A program made the translations under genes and the position numbers. Under the pieces are notes generated by a model. The model saw nothing but the letters and a program-made list of their open reading frames with translations. It was not told the origin of the DNA and made no database searches. Below are positions 17,101-18,441 of a stretch of 18,441 nt of DNA, one piece after another; position 1 is the stretch's first letter, and each line of letters opens with the position of its first letter. Where the stretch lies: contig KQ482053.1 in assembly GCA_001430745.1 (NCBI GenBank), forward strand, positions 1,146,913 to 1,165,353. The letters run 5' to 3'. The DNA is from Auxenochlorella pyrenoidosa (lineage: Eukaryota; Chlorophyta; Trebouxiophyceae; Chlorellales; Chlorellaceae).

Positions 17101-18162
17101 CCCCATCCCTACCCTGCACCCGGGCACCTGCCTCCCCCCCACCACCCCTCACCCCGCAGCTGCCCCAACCGCACGTTCCGGCGGGAGCTGGCGGCGCGGC
17201 GCGTCGTGCTCGATGTCGGCGCCGAACTGCTCCAGCTGAGCAAGCAGGCGACCGCCGGCGGCGCGGGGGAAAGGGGCGGCGCCGCCTGCACAGCCCAGGC
17301 AGCCGGCGATGGCTCCAGCGGCAGCGCTGCCGGCGGCGGCGACAGCAAGGCCGGCACGGCGGCGGCGGCGACGGCGGTCGACCCGGGTAGCTTCCTGGCG
17401 GTGGTGGGTCGGTCCACCGGCAAATGGGTGCAGGATGGCTGCAGCCGGGTGCTGCTGGACGACCAGTGGGCCACCAACCAGAGCACCACCTTCCTCACAG
17501 CAGGCAAGCCCGGCCCGGCGCTGCACACGCCCCCGCTGCTAATGGGCAGCAGGGGCTGTGCCGCTTTGACAGGAGGGGCATTTGTCACCCTGCTGGGGTC
17601 CTACTGTCAGCTACTTGTGCAGCATGCAGTGGGGCGGTCGCATCAGCGTTGCGGGGACAAGGCCGCCGTCAAGCCGCCCTGGCCCACTCAGGGGGCGCGC
17701 CTCCGCCAAGCATCGCGCACCCGCCGCCTTGCCTTGCCCACCCGCTGCAGGGTACGAAACCACCGCCAACAACCTAGCCTTCACCATCTATTGCCTGGCC
17801 ACCAACCCAGGTGCAGGGCCATGGCGGGCCAGCCCAGGGTTGGGGCTGGAGGGCAGCAGGGTTTGGCTCCTTTGATTCATTTCCTCCGCGCGTGCCTCAT
17901 CGCAACAGTGCATACATGGTGGCTTTCTCCTGCCCAGCTGCCGTGTTGTGCTGCTTCAAACAAAGACGGCTTCAGGTTGTCGCTGTTTCCTGCCACGTTG
18001 CAGTGCGCGCATCGCACTCCTCTTGTGTCGCCCTGATCAGCCCAGCCCTGAGCGCCCTGCCACCCCCACTCCTCCACCCCGCCCGCAGACAAGGAGGCTG
18101 AGCTGTTGGCAGAAATCGATGCCTTTGGACGGGATCGCACCCCAACCGCAGAGGATGTGCAG
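14169..18162 (+). CDS. Cytochrome P450 monooxygenase (3' end missing)
   Basis: Visible exons: 14169-14207, 14379-14439, 14620-14669, 14901-15007, 15186-15278, 15524-15587, 15799-15938, 16277-16463, 16760-16842, 17160-17503, 17751-17810, 18089-18162. Together they give 434 uninterrupted residues. A hydrophobic N-terminal anchor (MLLALLSLVLVPVLALIVYG) is followed by a basic stretch and the proline hinge (RYRHIPGPKPRWLIGNLL), typical of microsomal P450s. The C-helix motif WRASR is at about 121-125, and the I-helix AGYETT is at about 389-394 with the oxygen-activating threonine. EAELLAEIDAFGRDRTP follows. The K-helix ExxR and the haem-binding Cys must lie beyond the window; the last donor (18163) opens an intron that runs off the edge. 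The I-helix resembles the CYP3 clan, but the substrate and subfamily cannot be read. Exon 8 holds an acidic Q/D/E-rich insert and exon 10 a Gly/Ala/Ser-rich insert not usual for the fold. Introns 3 and 10 use GC donors. Confidence 0.92.
14670..14900 (+). other. GC-AG intron in the P450 gene (donor GAG|GCAAGC)
   Basis: Joining 14669 to 14901 gives GNLLDIHKEGQEGAAARWAREYG, the expected link between the proline hinge and helix A of a P450. The donor is GC. No phase-0 GT is available near the junction. Confidence 0.8.
16704..16737 (+). repeat. CA-rich tract in P450 intron 8
   Basis: CACACACCCACCCACCCACACACACACA on the sense strand ends about 22 nt before the 3' splice site at 16759. It is the same kind of tract as in the protease intron at 8283-8366. 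Confidence 0.85.
17033..17159 (+). repeat. C-rich minisatellite at the end of P450 intron 9
   Basis: About 2.5 copies of a 36-45 bp unit start with CTGCACC at 17033, 17069 and 17114 and contain CTGCCCCCTACC. The last copy runs directly into the acceptor CCCCGCAG at 17159, so the repeat provides the polypyrimidine tract. Confidence 0.85.
17504..17750 (+). other. GC-AG intron splitting the P450 I-helix motif (donor CAG|GCAAGC)
   Basis: Joining 17503 to 17751 gives TTFLTAGYETTANNLAF, the highly conserved oxygen-binding motif. The split codon is G|GG (Gly). The donor is CAG|GCAAGC, with no alternative GT in the right phase. Confidence 0.88.
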
Positions 18163-18377
18163 GTGCGGCTGGGCAGGCGGCCGGGGAAGGACGGGCCACG
18201 CAGAATGCACCGGCTCGGGCAGGCCAGCCCTGCTCACCTAGGTCCCTGTGCGCCCAGCGGCCTGCTCCTGTGCTCGCCGCCTGCCTGCGCCCCCGCCAAG
18301 AAATCTGCCTTGCCTGTGGGGGCTCCACCCGTCCCAGCCGTTGGCAAGCAAGCCACTGCTGCCCCTGCCCCCTGGGA

Positions 18378-18440
18378 CCCCCCCCCCCACACACACACAC
18401 ACACACCGCCACCACCACACACACACACACACACACACAC
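18378..18440 (+). repeat. C11 run and (AC)n microsatellites at the right edge
   Basis: C11 (18378-18388) is followed by (AC)n to 18406, a short CCGCCACCACC interruption and a second (AC)n to 18440. It lies in the open intron after the last visible P450 exon and probably marks an assembly break. Confidence 0.95.
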
Positions 18441-18441
18441 T

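Noticed and set aside
1..18441. CRISPR arrays, bacterial operons, insertion sequences, viral genes
   Set aside because: The repeats are microsatellites or minisatellites, the genes are interrupted by spliceosomal introns, and no transposase or reverse transcriptase motif was seen.

Overview
This is nuclear DNA from a GC-rich, intron-dense eukaryote, most likely a trebouxiophyte green alga (Chlorella-like). The reasons are small exons with short introns (about 75-400 nt), GTG(A/C/G)G-type splice donors, TGTAA polyadenylation signals downstream of three genes, CAG acceptors, and protein families common in such algae. Nothing bacterial, viral or CRISPR-like is present. All gene models were spliced by eye from protein-family similarity and reading-frame continuity, so exon edges are predictions.

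Layout, left to right: (1) a minus-strand type II/PRDX5-like peroxiredoxin, whose C-terminal exons lie beyond the left edge; (2) a divergent plus-strand CRAL-TRIO (Sec14-like) lipid-binding protein, six exons; (3) a plus-strand secreted trypsin-like serine protease of about 20 exons, carrying a long N-terminal stack of growth-factor-receptor-like cysteine-rich repeats; (4) a convergent minus-strand leucine-rich-repeat protein with an F-box-like N-terminus, five exons; (5) a divergent plus-strand cytochrome P450, twelve visible exons, whose K-helix and haem-binding exons lie beyond the right edge. The window starts in (GT)n and ends in (AC)n microsatellites, each inside an intron of the truncated edge gene, which suggests the window is a contig broken at simple repeats.

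No operon or obvious shared pathway links the genes: peroxide reduction, lipid transfer, extracellular proteolysis, protein-protein recognition and monooxygenation. The most noteworthy object is the cysteine-rich/trypsin fusion. Its catalytic triad and S1 aspartate are intact, its activation site is atypical (Gln before IVGG), its repeats look as if they arose by duplication of a two-exon unit, and its catalytic serine codon is split by an intron. The window also has an unusually high share of GC-AG introns (four firm, one tentative, among about 44 donors). A 36-bp near-perfect palindrome follows the CRAL-TRIO gene, and the polyadenylation signals of the protease and LRR genes face each other only 16 nt apart.
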